A stretch of 64,000 bases of DNA from Streptomyces smaragdinus (GTDB lineage Bacteria; Actinomycetota; Actinomycetes; Streptomycetales; Streptomycetaceae), in assembly GCF_009604385.1 (NCBI RefSeq), contig NZ_WEGJ01000018.1, forward strand, positions 59,594 through 123,593, read 5' to 3'. This document shows positions 1 to 8,658 of this stretch, piece after piece (within the stretch, counting starts at the first letter, position 1; each line of letters starts with the position of its first letter). The position numbers and the translations under genes were made by a program. The notes below the pieces were generated by a model. The model was not told the origin of the DNA and ran no database searches. It saw nothing but the letters and a program-made list of their open reading frames with translations.

Positions 1-732
1 GCCGTCGGCGAGGAGCGCGTGAACGCCGCCGTGACCGCCTGCGCCGCGCTGGAGCTGCACGACACCTGGCTCCTCGTCCGCTCCGACGTCCGCGACAACG
101 CCCCCATGCGGCGCGGCGTTCCCACCCTGCACATCAGCCACGCCGCGCAGCACGAACGCAGCGGCTGGCGCGGCGAGTCCCGCCGCTTCGGCGAGGGCAC
201 GGCCGTACTCGCCGGCGATCTGGCCCTGTCGTACGCCGACCGCCTCGCCCGCCGGCTGCCGGAGCCCGCCTGGCGCTGGTGGGACGAGCTGCGCACCGAG
301 CGCACCCTGGGTGCCCAGTCGGACGCCGCGTCCGCCACCGAGTACCTCGACGACGGCTGGCCCGGCCGCTGCGCCACCGGCTGCACGAGCGGCTGCGCCG
401 CCGGCTGGTACGGGGTGCGGCACGCGCTGCGCATCGGCGTGACGCTGGCCGGGCGGGACGGCGAACTGGCCGCCCCCTTCGACGAGTACGCCCGCGCCGT
501 GCACGCCGCGTGGCGGCTGCGGGGCTTCCTCGAGGGCGGCCAGGGGTACGACGCGGACGCGCTGTTCCTGCGGGACGTGGGCTTCCTCGGCAACGGCCGC
601 GAGCCCGCCGAGCAGACCATCGCCGAGCTGGTCGACCGGGCGCTGGAGGCCGTGGACGCGGCCCCGCTGGCCCCGGGCTGGCGCGCCGAACTGGGGCGGC
701 TGGCGCTGCGGGTGTCCGGATGCGAGTGGTGA
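1..732 (+). CDS. Polyprenyl synthetase-like protein, 5' end cut by window edge, motifs degenerate
   Basis: The reading frame is open from base 1, so the GTG at 19 is probably internal and the true start lies upstream. Seen: a segment HDTWLLVRSDVRDN..RRGVPTLH followed by VLAGDLALSYADRL, the layout of the first aspartate-rich region and following helix of trans-isoprenyl diphosphate synthases. The usual DDxxD reads SDVRD, and the second region reads AWRLRGF where the family has AFQLRDD, so both magnesium-binding motifs are damaged. Family members make farnesyl-, geranylgeranyl- or longer diphosphates in the cytosol; this copy may be inactive or may have a different role. It converges on the ligase gene ending at 754. 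Confidence 0.7.
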   Translation, partial: AVGEERVNAAVTACAALELHDTWLLVRSDVRDNAPMRRGVPTLHISHAAQHERSGWRGESRRFGEGTAVLAGDLALSYADRLARRLPEPAWRWWDELRTERTLGAQSDAASATEYLDDGWPGRCATGCTSGCAAGWYGVRHALRIGVTLAGRDGELAAPFDEYARAVHAAWRLRGFLEGGQGYDADALFLRDVGFLGNGREPAEQTIAELVDRALEAVDAAPLAPGWRAELGRLALRVSGCEW

Positions 733-753
733 GGCGGATGTCCGGGTACGGGC

Positions 754-2430
754 TCAGTCCGGCAGCCGGCGCGGCGCCCCCGGCCGCAGCCGGGCGAGCC
801 AGGTGCGCAGCGCCGCGTACCGGACCGCTCCCCGCTCGTCGCGCGGCAGCCCCCCGACGATCTCGAAGCGCGCCGGTACGAACGCCTCGGCGACGCCTTC
901 GGCGGCGAGGAACTCCCGCAGCCGGGCCGGTCCCGGCGGCTCGGCCGCCACCATCGGGACGATGACCGCACAGGGCAGCTCGCCGTGTTCGGGGTCGGTG
1001 TAGGCGACGACCGCCGCCTCCCGTACCCCCGGATGCCCGAGCAGCCTGCGTTCGATCTCGGCGGCCGGCACCAGGAAGAACGCCCCCGTGCGTTCCCCGG
1101 CCCGGGCCAGCACGCGCAGCCCGCCGCGGCCGTCGGCCGCCGCCAGATCACCCGTGTCGAGCCAGCCGTCCCCGTCGCCCCAGGTGGGCCGCGGGGCGGC
1201 GGAGTCCAGCGGCCACACGGCCAGACAGACCGACGGCCCGCGCACCCGCAGCGGTCCGGCCGCCGCACCGGCGGACACCTCGAGACCCGGCAGCGGGCGT
1301 CCCCCCTCGCCGCCGACCGCGAGGCTCCCCATCCCCAGCTCCGGGGTCCCCCAGACGGACAGCACGGGCACCGACCACGTGTCCGTCAGGGTCCGGAGCA
1401 GCTCCGGCGGGGTGCCGGTGCGGCCGCCGGACAGCAGCAGCCGCAGCGACCCGTGTGGGGCGGCCGGCACCTCGGACCAGAACGCGCCCTCCGCGTACGC
1501 CTGATGGACTCCCGCGTACGAGATGAGGCGCGAGAACCCCTCGGGGTCCCACCGGTCCTGCACCACGCCGGTGCCGCCCACGGCCAGCGGCCAGCACACC
1601 GAGTAGATGACCGACGCGAGGGAGGTGAGCGGCAGCGCGGACAGGAACACCTCGCCGTCCCGCCGTCCCGGCCCCGCCGGGTCGTGCTGGGCGCCGATGT
1701 TGGCGTACAGGGTGTTCGCCGAATGCAGCACCCCCGTGTACCGGTCGCCGAGCCCGATCACGGTGATCAGCAGCCAGGGGCGGTCGGCCGCGTCCGCGGG
1801 GAGCGGCCGGCCGCGCCAGGCGGCGGAGCGCTCGTGGGGGGTGTGCAGGAAGTGTGCCGCGAAGTCGACCGCCCCGGTGGCGGCGGCGTCGCCCAGCACC
1901 ACCCGGTGCCGCAGCCACGGCACGTGCGGCGCCAGCTCCGCCAGGGCCTCGGCGTGCGGGAAGCCGTCCCACACGTCGGGCACCACGCACACCCGGGCGC
2001 GGGTGCCGGCGAGGATCCGGTGCAGCCCGTGCGGCCGTACGGTCGGCAGCACGGGGACCGCCACCGCGCCCAGCCGCAGACAGGCCAGGGTCAGCACGGC
2101 GGTCTCCCACCAGCTCGGCAGCTGGTACGCGACGGGATCGCCCGGCATCACGCCGAGGGCGGCCAGGGCGGCGGCGAACCGGTCGGTGAGCACGGCCAGT
2201 TCGCCGTAGCGCAGCGTCGCGTACGGGCGGTCCGCCGGGAGCCGCAGCCGGCTGCCGACGAAGGCGGGCCGCTCCGGCGCCGCCGCCGCCGTGCGGTACA
2301 GGTCGTGCAGCGGTGTCGTGTCCCGCCACCAGCCCTGTGCCCGGAAGCGCCGTACGACGTCCGCCGGCGGCGCGGTGGCGGCGGCCGGCCCGCCCGGTAC
2401 GGCCGGCGCCCCGGCGCGGGCCCGGGTCAC
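754..2430 (-). CDS. Class I adenylate-forming ligase (acyl-CoA synthetase-like) with degenerate motifs
   Basis: About 558 aa. The GTG start at 2430 overlaps the stop of the upstream LuxR gene (GTGA), implying translational coupling; a longer frame upstream to 2742 has non-coding-like composition and overlaps that gene. Fold features of the ANL superfamily are visible: an N-terminal segment with the RYGELAVLTDRFAAALAALGV type of helix, WGTPELGMG in the A5 position and GWLDTGDLA in the A7 position. The P-loop (family consensus YTSGTTGxPKG) reads TVIGLGDRYTGVLHS and the usual RxKDxIxxGG reads ARAGERTGAFF, so ATP binding and the hinge lysine region are abnormal. Family role is activation of a carboxylic acid as acyl-AMP, then CoA or carrier thioester. 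Placement in a regulatory operon suggests a signalling or secondary-metabolite substrate; this is inference. Confidence 0.75.
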   Translation of the reverse strand: MTRARAGAPAVPGGPAAATAPPADVVRRFRAQGWWRDTTPLHDLYRTAAAAPERPAFVGSRLRLPADRPYATLRYGELAVLTDRFAAALAALGVMPGDPVAYQLPSWWETAVLTLACLRLGAVAVPVLPTVRPHGLHRILAGTRARVCVVPDVWDGFPHAEALAELAPHVPWLRHRVVLGDAAATGAVDFAAHFLHTPHERSAAWRGRPLPADAADRPWLLITVIGLGDRYTGVLHSANTLYANIGAQHDPAGPGRRDGEVFLSALPLTSLASVIYSVCWPLAVGGTGVVQDRWDPEGFSRLISYAGVHQAYAEGAFWSEVPAAPHGSLRLLLSGGRTGTPPELLRTLTDTWSVPVLSVWGTPELGMGSLAVGGEGGRPLPGLEVSAGAAAGPLRVRGPSVCLAVWPLDSAAPRPTWGDGDGWLDTGDLAAADGRGGLRVLARAGERTGAFFLVPAAEIERRLLGHPGVREAAVVAYTDPEHGELPCAVIVPMVAAEPPGPARLREFLAAEGVAEAFVPARFEIVGGLPRDERGAVRYAALRTWLARLRPGAPRRLPD

Positions 2431-4640
2431 GCCCACCGTCCGACGGCGCCGGCGACCTGGACGCGGGAGGTGCAGCCGAGGCGGCGCATGACCTGGCGGA
2501 CGTGGTTGACCACCGTCCACTCCGACAGCTCCAGGCGGGCCGCGATCTGACGGTTCGTCATCCCCTCCGCGACGAGCAGCGCCACCTGCACCTGCCGCGG
2601 GGTGAGCTGCTGCGCGGCGGGGTCCGCGGTCACCGTGGCACCATGGCGGCGGGCAGGGGCGGGCGCCGACAGCGCCTCGGCCGCCGCGCCCCCGGGCGTC
2701 AGCCGGACGCCCTCGGCCCACGCGGTGGCGTAGTCCGCCCACTCCAGCCGCGACCCCAGCGCGGTGCGCGCCTCCTCCGCCGCGGCCCGCCGCTCGTCCG
2801 GTACGACGACACCCGGGCGGCGGCGCAGGGTGTCGGCGGCGGCCAGCAGGCGGACGGCGCGGGGGAGTTCGCCGGGCCGCACCCGCAGCATCAGCAGCGT
2901 GAACTCCTCCAGCGCGGCGGGCAGCTCGGTGCGTTCACCCGTCTCCTCGTAGCACCGCAGCGCCTCCCGCAGCAGCGCGTCGGCGAGCTCCGGCTCCTCG
3001 CCGTCGGCGGCCAGCCGCGCCCCGTACCGCAGCGCGGTCGCCAGCCCCCGCCGGTCGCCGGTCCGGCGCAGCGCCGCCACCGAGGCGTCCAGCAGCTCCC
3101 GCGCCTTGCGCCGGTTGCCCTCGTCCAGCCGCGTCACCTCCGCCAGCCGGGCCCGCGCCTGTGCTGCGTCCGCCACGGCGCCCAGCTGCTCCAGCGCGTG
3201 CAGCGCGGTCACCAGCACCGCCCGGGCGCCCGGCAGATCACCGGCGGCGAGCAGCGCGGCGCCCAGCCACGCGGACGTCAGGGCGTGCTGGCGCCGGTCG
3301 CCGGCGCCCTTGCTCAGGGCCAGCGCCCGCCGGTACCGGGCCACCGCCTCCTGCGGATCACCCAGCGCGGCGGCGAACGTCCCGGAGAGGGCGACCAACC
3401 GGCCCCGTACCGCCTCCGGCAGCGGGGCGCCGGGGCCCTCCGCCAGCTCGTCGCACCGGCGCAGCCCCGCCCGCAGCCGCCCGTGCGCCAGCCACGAAAG
3501 CCGGCACCCCAGCAGCAGCCCGGCCGCCGCCTCCCGCTCGCCGCGCTCGCCCAGCCACGCCAGCGCGGCCTCCAGCTCGGCGCCCTCCGCGGCCAGCGCC
3601 CGCAGCCAGCGCGCCTGTTCGGTCCCGGCGAGCCCCCGCCCGGCCGCCGCGACCAGCTGCCGGCAGTACGCGGCGTGCCCGTCACGTACCTCGGCCGCCC
3701 GGCCCGCGCCGGCCGTACGGGCCCGGCAGTACGACCGCACCGGCTCGGGCACCGCGAGCCGCACGGCCTCCGCGTCCTGTCCGGTCACCGTCAGCAGCCC
3801 CCGGTCCAGCAGCTCCTCCACGGCCGCCGCCGGCGCGGGCGGTCGCATCCCGGGGGCGGGGGGCACGAGGGCGAAGCCCTCCTCGTACACCGCGAGTTCC
3901 TCCAGCGCGGACGTCAGTTCCGTACCGAGCCCCCGGCAGCTCCACTCGGCCAGCGCGACGAGGGACCGGTGGCGCTGCGGGGCGCCGGCCGGGCCGCCGG
4001 ACAGCGCGGACGGATCGTGGCGCAGCCGGTCCAGCAGCGGCTGCGGCGGCAGCAGACGCAGCCGCTCGGCGGCCAGCTCCAGCGCCAGGGGCAGCCCCTC
4101 GAGCAGGACGCACAGCCCCGCGACGGCGGCGGCGTTCTCGGCCGTGAGCGCGAACCCCGGATCGGCGTCCCGGGCCCGCCGCTCGAACAACGCGACGGAG
4201 GCGTAGGAGCGCAGCTCGTCGGGGTCGAGCGGTTCGCCCGTCACGCGCGGCACCGCCAACGGCCCGAGGGCGAGCAGCTGTTCCCCGCGCACCCGCAGGG
4301 GCTCCCGGGCGGTGGCGAGGACCACGAGGCCGTCCCGCTGCTCCAGCAGCCCGGCCACGCCCTCGGCGGCGGGAGCCCCGCCGTGCACGCGATCGTCGAG
4401 GACCAGCAGCGTCCGCCCCTCGGCCACCGCGCCGAGCGACGCGGCACCCTCCGCGACGTCGGCGGCGGCCACCACCGCCGCGAAGTCCGCCGCGACCGCC
4501 TGCGCGGCGGCCTCGGCAAGCAGACTCTTCCCGACCCCACCGGGCCCGGTGACGGTGACGAGCCGGGCCGCCCCGGCGAGCAGCCCGCCGAGGGTGGTCA
4601 GTTCCAGCTCACGCCCGACTGGGGCGGTGGTGACGGACAT
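2427..4640 (-). CDS. LAL-type LuxR-family ATPase transcriptional regulator
   Basis: 737 aa. Start chosen at ATG 4640 because GGGGGAG sits just upstream; an in-frame GTG at 4655 is the alternative. Residues 32-39 form a Walker A motif (GPGGVGKS) in an NTPase domain, followed by long alanine/leucine-rich helical repeats typical of TPR-like sensor regions. The last ~65 residues (LTPRQVQVALLVAEGMTNRQIAARL...WTVVNHVRQVMRRLG) are a LuxR/NarL helix-turn-helix. Large ATP-binding regulators of this build activate pathway genes, often in secondary metabolism. The gene lies in a minus-strand cassette with an AfsA homologue and a SARP, and its stop overlaps the ligase start. Confidence 0.88.
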   Translation of the reverse strand: MSVTTAPVGRELELTTLGGLLAGAARLVTVTGPGGVGKSLLAEAAAQAVAADFAAVVAAADVAEGAASLGAVAEGRTLLVLDDRVHGGAPAAEGVAGLLEQRDGLVVLATAREPLRVRGEQLLALGPLAVPRVTGEPLDPDELRSYASVALFERRARDADPGFALTAENAAAVAGLCVLLEGLPLALELAAERLRLLPPQPLLDRLRHDPSALSGGPAGAPQRHRSLVALAEWSCRGLGTELTSALEELAVYEEGFALVPPAPGMRPPAPAAAVEELLDRGLLTVTGQDAEAVRLAVPEPVRSYCRARTAGAGRAAEVRDGHAAYCRQLVAAAGRGLAGTEQARWLRALAAEGAELEAALAWLGERGEREAAAGLLLGCRLSWLAHGRLRAGLRRCDELAEGPGAPLPEAVRGRLVALSGTFAAALGDPQEAVARYRRALALSKGAGDRRQHALTSAWLGAALLAAGDLPGARAVLVTALHALEQLGAVADAAQARARLAEVTRLDEGNRRKARELLDASVAALRRTGDRRGLATALRYGARLAADGEEPELADALLREALRCYEETGERTELPAALEEFTLLMLRVRPGELPRAVRLLAAADTLRRRPGVVVPDERRAAAEEARTALGSRLEWADYATAWAEGVRLTPGGAAAEALSAPAPARRHGATVTADPAAQQLTPRQVQVALLVAEGMTNRQIAARLELSEWTVVNHVRQVMRRLGCTSRVQVAGAVGRWA

Positions 4641-4651
4641 GTGCTCCCCCT

Positions 4652-4744
4652 TCACCGGGCCTTCACCGGCAGGCTGTCGCCGACCCCGGCGAGCAGCCCG
4701 CCCAGGGTGGTCAGCTCGAACTCACGCTTCACCACGACGGACAT
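4652..4744 (-). CDS. 30-residue ORF duplicating the N-terminus of the downstream LuxR regulator
   Basis: ATG at 4744 has its own purine-rich site (GGGGGAA) and the frame ends 11 nt before the ATG of the LuxR-family gene. The peptide reads MSVVVKREFELTTLGGLLAG then about ten more residues. Its first half matches the regulator's start, MSVTTAPVGRELELTTLGG, with ELTTLGGLLAG identical in both. It lies in a different reading frame from the regulator. It may be a leader peptide, a remnant of a tandem duplication of the regulator's 5' end, or a tiny functional peptide; nothing in the sequence decides among these. Confidence 0.5.
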   Translation of the reverse strand: MSVVVKREFELTTLGGLLAGVGDSLPVKAR

Positions 4745-4831
4745 GGGTTCCCCCTTCGCAGCGGGCATGCCCGTCCCGCCCCCGTGGGCCCCGGACAATA
4801 GCCCGCACCCGCCCGCGATCATGCCTCCCCC

Positions 4832-7348
4832 TCACCCCGCCGGCCGCGACCGCAGCCGCCACAGCCCCGGCCGGATCTCCAGCGCCCACGGGCCCGGCGC
4901 CGCGTCGTCGTGGGCCAGGGCCCGCAGCGAGCGGCGGGCGAAGGCCTCCAGGCGGGCGTCGCCCAGCGCCTCCGCCAGCTCCAGGCAGTGGCCGAACCAG
5001 CGGCGGGCCTGGGCCACCGCGTCCGGCTCGCCGCCCTCCAGGGCGAGGAGCGCCATCGCCCGGCTCGCCTCGTAGCGGGCCGCCGGATCGTCCGCGCCGC
5101 GTACCGCCGCCAGCGCCGACTCCAGCAGGGCCGACGCCTCCTGCGCCGCACCCTCGTCCAGGCACAGCTCCGCCAGCCCCACCAGGGAGCGGCCGTACTC
5201 CTCGCTCTGCCGCGCCCGCCGGGCCGCCGTCCGGGCCAGCCCGTACAGCTCCCGCGCCCGCTCCAGCCGGCGGCCCTGCCAGGCGAGGTCGCCCAGCACC
5301 CGCAGCAGCCGGGCCTCGGCGGGGCGGTCGGCGCAGCGCCGTGCCGCTTCCAGCGCCAGCTCGTACACCTGCGCGGCCTCGGCGGATTCGCCGCGCTGCT
5401 CGTGCGGGACGGCGGCGGCCAGCCGTACCGTCAGCTGCCACAGCCGGGCGTGGTGCGCCGCCCGTACGAGCCGGGCCAGCGCGCCGCCGGGGAGTTCGGG
5501 GGCGGCCTCCTCGGCGTACAGCGCGCACATCCGCTCGGTGGCGGCCCGGGTGGCCGCCGGATCGCCGGTGGTGGCGAGGAGTTCGGCGGCGAGCAGCCGC
5601 AGCAGCTCCGGGATCCGGTAGCCGCCCTCCGCGACCTCCACCAGCCGGGCGTCGGCCAGCGCCTCGACGGCCGCCTGGGCGCCGTCCTCGGCCAGCCCGA
5701 GCACCGCGGCCGCGTGCCGGGGCGCGAAGTCGCCCGGGGGCAGCAGCCCGAGCAGGGCGAAGTCCCGCCGCCGGCCGGCGGGGCAGGCGTCGTACGCCTC
5801 GAGCAGCAGCGCCCGTACGTCGACGCCGTCCACCCGCAGCAGCGACAGCCGGGTGTGCTCGTCCCGCAGCCGTACGGCCAGCCCCGCGGCGCTCTCGTGC
5901 GGACGGGCGGCGAGCAGCGCGCCCGCGACCCGCAGCGCGGCAGGCAGCCCGCCGCACAGCGCGGCGAGCTCCAGCGGCGCCGGCGCCCCGGCCGTGCTCC
6001 CGGAGGCCAGCAGCTCCGCTGCCTCGCCCGGCGCCAGCGACCCCAGCACCAGCGTGCGCGCCGCCTCCAGCCCAGGCGGCAGCCTCCGGCAGGTCAGCAG
6101 CACGGTGCAGCCCGGCGCCGCCGCCCGCAGCAGCGGCCGCACCTGGGCCTCGGCCGACACATGGTCCAGTACGAGCAGCGTCCCCGGCGCCCCCAGCACC
6201 TCCCGCAGCGCCCGCCCGGTGTCACCCCCCGCCGCCGCGCCGCCCGCGCGCAGCAGCCGCGCCACCGCCTCCCCGGCGTCCACCGGCCGCCCGTCCCCGG
6301 GCCGCAGGTCCACCACGAGCGTCCCGCCCGGATACGCGTCGGCGACCCGGACCGCCGCCTGCACCGCGAACGCCGTCTTCCCGCACCCCGGCATCCCGGC
6401 CACGGCCACCCGGGCGCCCGGCGGCAGCTCCCGTAACAGCCGCTCGGCCTCGGCCAGCTCCGCCCCCCGCCCCACGAACCCCGCCACTGGCACCGGCCCA
6501 CGACCCGCGCTCCGGGCGGGGGCGCGGCGCGGCGCGGCGACGGGCTGCCGGGCCGAGCTGGGCGTGAGCAGCCCGCGGTCCCCGGCCAGGATCCGCTGGT
6601 GCAGCCGGCGCGGCCGCGGTCCCGGCTCCACGCCGAGCTCCGTCACCAGGGTGCGCCGCAGCACCGCGTACAGCTGCAGCGCGTCGGCCGGGCGGCCGCA
6701 CCGGTACAGGGCCACCATCAGATGCGAGTACAGGTCCTCGCGCAGCGGATGCTTCGCCGTCAGCGCCTGCAGCTCCGCGACGAGCTCCGCGTGCCGGCCG
6801 AGCTGCAGATCCGCCCGGATCCGCGCGCTGAGCGTCGTCATCCGCAGCTCGTCCAGCCGCACCGCCGCGCTCTGCAGCAGCGGACCGTGCGGGATGCCCG
6901 ACAGCAGCGGGCCGCGCCACAGCTCCAGCGCCCGGTGCAGCAGCGCCGCGGCCCCGGCGAAGTCCCCGTCCGCGAGGGCGTGCCCGCCGCGCTTGGACAG
7001 GTCCTCAAAGACGGCGGCGTCCACCTCGTCCGGGTCCACCCGGATCAGATAGCCGGGGCTGCGGGTGGCGAGGGCCTGCCGGCCGCGCCGCGGATCGGCG
7101 CCGGCCAGCCGCTTGCGCACCTGGGACACGTACACCTGGAGCGTGGTCGTCGCGGTGCGCGGCGGCGACTGCGGCCACAGCTCGTCGATGAGGTGGCTGA
7201 CCGACACCACCTCGCCCGCGTGCGCGAGCAGCGTGCCCAGCACCAGCTGCATCTTGGCCGCGTTGGGAGTGTGCGAGACCGCCGGATCGGTGCCGGGCCC
7301 ACCATCGATCTCCAGCGGTCCCAGGATGCGGAACCGCGTAGCGTGCAT
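4832..7348 (-). CDS. SARP/AfsR-type regulator with BTAD and NB-ARC domains; contains a TTA codon
   Basis: 838 aa. Residues ~1-105 form an OmpR-like winged helix (LIDELWPQSPP..TTTLQVYVSQVRKRL) and ~110-255 a bacterial transcriptional activation domain ending LGVEPGPRPRRLHQRIL: together the hallmark of Streptomyces antibiotic regulatory proteins. An NB-ARC-like ATPase follows, with Walker A GMPGCGKT at 318-325, then TPR-like helices. Codon 305 (bases 6434-6436) is TTA, read only by the bldA tRNA, so full-length protein should appear mainly during development. Such proteins bind heptameric repeats near -35 elements and switch on secondary-metabolite genes. The gene starts 40 nt after the AfsA-like gene ends, so the two are likely co-transcribed. 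Confidence 0.92.
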   Translation of the reverse strand: MHATRFRILGPLEIDGGPGTDPAVSHTPNAAKMQLVLGTLLAHAGEVVSVSHLIDELWPQSPPRTATTTLQVYVSQVRKRLAGADPRRGRQALATRSPGYLIRVDPDEVDAAVFEDLSKRGGHALADGDFAGAAALLHRALELWRGPLLSGIPHGPLLQSAAVRLDELRMTTLSARIRADLQLGRHAELVAELQALTAKHPLREDLYSHLMVALYRCGRPADALQLYAVLRRTLVTELGVEPGPRPRRLHQRILAGDRGLLTPSSARQPVAAPRRAPARSAGRGPVPVAGFVGRGAELAEAERLLRELPPGARVAVAGMPGCGKTAFAVQAAVRVADAYPGGTLVVDLRPGDGRPVDAGEAVARLLRAGGAAAGGDTGRALREVLGAPGTLLVLDHVSAEAQVRPLLRAAAPGCTVLLTCRRLPPGLEAARTLVLGSLAPGEAAELLASGSTAGAPAPLELAALCGGLPAALRVAGALLAARPHESAAGLAVRLRDEHTRLSLLRVDGVDVRALLLEAYDACPAGRRRDFALLGLLPPGDFAPRHAAAVLGLAEDGAQAAVEALADARLVEVAEGGYRIPELLRLLAAELLATTGDPAATRAATERMCALYAEEAAPELPGGALARLVRAAHHARLWQLTVRLAAAVPHEQRGESAEAAQVYELALEAARRCADRPAEARLLRVLGDLAWQGRRLERARELYGLARTAARRARQSEEYGRSLVGLAELCLDEGAAQEASALLESALAAVRGADDPAARYEASRAMALLALEGGEPDAVAQARRWFGHCLELAEALGDARLEAFARRSLRALAHDDAAPGPWALEIRPGLWRLRSRPAG

Positions 7349-7388
7349 GGGAGTCAGCCTTCGAGGTCGCCTGTCCGCCGGGCCGCCG

Positions 7389-8390
7389 TCAATGGTCCTG
7401 GATCACGGCGGTCCGCGCCTCGGCCACGGCCCGGCGGCGCTGGGTCACGGTGAGGGTCACCGGCACCGACGCGCGCCCCTCCGGATCCCGGCCCAGCGGA
7501 CCGGCGACGGCCACGCACCGCAGCGGCAGGTCCAGCTCCGCCTGACCGCGGAAGTGCACCTGCACCGAGCCCAGGGTGCTGCGGTCGGGGTCCAGCCCGT
7601 GGGTGCGGCCCACGGCCACCACGGAGGCCTGGCGCAGCGCCTCCAGCAGATGCAGTCCGGTGAGCCGGCCGCCGGCCGTGCCGAACACGGGGCTGATGCC
7701 CTCGGTGAGCAGCCAGCACGTCAGCCAGCCGCGGGTGGTGTCCGCCGGCTCGCTGATCACCACGGTGTCCGGGTCACGCCGGCCGGCCTCGGCGGCGGCG
7801 ACGGCGACGGGCTCGCCGTCGGGGGCGTCGTCGAGCTCGGGCGCGGACAGCTTGGCCCAGCGGGTGTGCGCCACGTGCTTGCGGTAGACCTGCGAGTTGA
7901 GGAACACCAGCCGCGCCGTGCCGTCCGCGCAGGGCCGGTCGCCGAGCGTCAGACCGAGGTGGAAGTCGAGCCCGCGCGGCACGTCGTTGACGACGTTCGC
8001 CGGCCTGGCCCGGATCCGGGTGGCCAGCGGCAGGGTGTCACCGGCGCCGGTGTCGCGCCAGGCGGCGAGATCGGTGAGGGTGAGCGTGAACTGGTAGAAC
8101 AGGCCGGGCCGGTCGGCCGGGATCGCGAAGTAGCGGTGCCCGATGAGCTCGCCCACCTCACGGATCGTCTCCGTGGCGACCAGCATGTCGTGGAAGTGGC
8201 CGGCGCCCCCGTTGAACAGCGGGTGGTCCAGCGGCAGCTCGCCGGCCAGCTCGAAGTTCTCCTCGCCGAGGCTGGGGGCGTCCAGGAAGTAGTGGTCCCG
8301 GGCGGGGGTGCGGTGGATCAGATGGGACGTTCCCGTGACCCCGCTGCCTGGGAGCGTCCGGATCGAGGCTGTGCCCTTGTCCACAGTCAT
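7389..8390 (-). CDS. AfsA/ScbA-family gamma-butyrolactone biosynthesis (hotdog) protein
   Basis: 333 aa from ATG 8390, preceded by GGAGAGG; the frame extends further upstream without a good start. Two tandem AfsA hotdog repeats are recognisable: the first with DHYFLDAPSLGEENFELAGELPL..HPLFNGG.GHFHDMLVATE, the second with WLTCWLLTEGISPVFGTAGGRLTGLHLLEALRQ. The family condenses a beta-ketoacyl-ACP with dihydroxyacetone phosphate to make butyrolactone or furan autoregulators. No TetR-type receptor gene or butenolide reductase is adjacent, so either the product is sensed elsewhere or this is a pathway-specific relative. It heads the minus-strand cassette with the SARP and LAL regulators. Confidence 0.88.
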   Translation of the reverse strand: MTVDKGTASIRTLPGSGVTGTSHLIHRTPARDHYFLDAPSLGEENFELAGELPLDHPLFNGGAGHFHDMLVATETIREVGELIGHRYFAIPADRPGLFYQFTLTLTDLAAWRDTGAGDTLPLATRIRARPANVVNDVPRGLDFHLGLTLGDRPCADGTARLVFLNSQVYRKHVAHTRWAKLSAPELDDAPDGEPVAVAAAEAGRRDPDTVVISEPADTTRGWLTCWLLTEGISPVFGTAGGRLTGLHLLEALRQASVVAVGRTHGLDPDRSTLGSVQVHFRGQAELDLPLRCVAVAGPLGRDPEGRASVPVTLTVTQRRRAVAEARTAVIQDH

Positions 8391-8460
8391 GTCCCTCTCC
8401 TTGTCCGGGTCCCATGCTGGGCCGGGGCAGGTCAGAGGGGCCACCCGGGGCGCGGTGGCA

Positions 8461-8483
8461 GCAAACTGCATGGCAGGTTGTGC
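8461..8483. promoter_or_regulatory. Imperfect inverted repeat in the AfsA-like / transporter divergent promoter
   Basis: Arms GCAAACTGC and GCAGGTTGTGC face each other around ATG; they pair imperfectly. It lies in the 268-nt region between the divergent AfsA-like gene and the transporter, where an autoregulator-receptor operator would be expected. It does not match the ARE consensus I know, so this is only a candidate operator. Confidence 0.25.
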
Positions 8484-8658
8484 TGGTACCGCGGGAGGCC
8501 CGCGTTCCGCTGTACTACACCGGGGCGGCCTCCCCGGCGCTTTAGCCGCGTCCATGAGCGGGACCCGAGGCTGGGCGCACGGGCCTCGTTCCGACGGGTT
8601 TCCCCCTCCACCCGGGTACGGGGCCCCACGCGTACGCAACCGTCGCCTGGAGGCGTCG

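Noticed and set aside
2431..2742. A longer N-terminus for the ligase, starting at 2742
   Set aside because: It would overlap the LuxR helix-turn-helix region and reads as Gly/Arg-rich shadow sequence; the GTGA overlap at 2427-2430 is a better start.
8391..8658. Autoregulator (ARE) box for a butyrolactone receptor
   Set aside because: No stretch matched the ARE pattern well; only an imperfect inverted repeat was seen and reported at low confidence.
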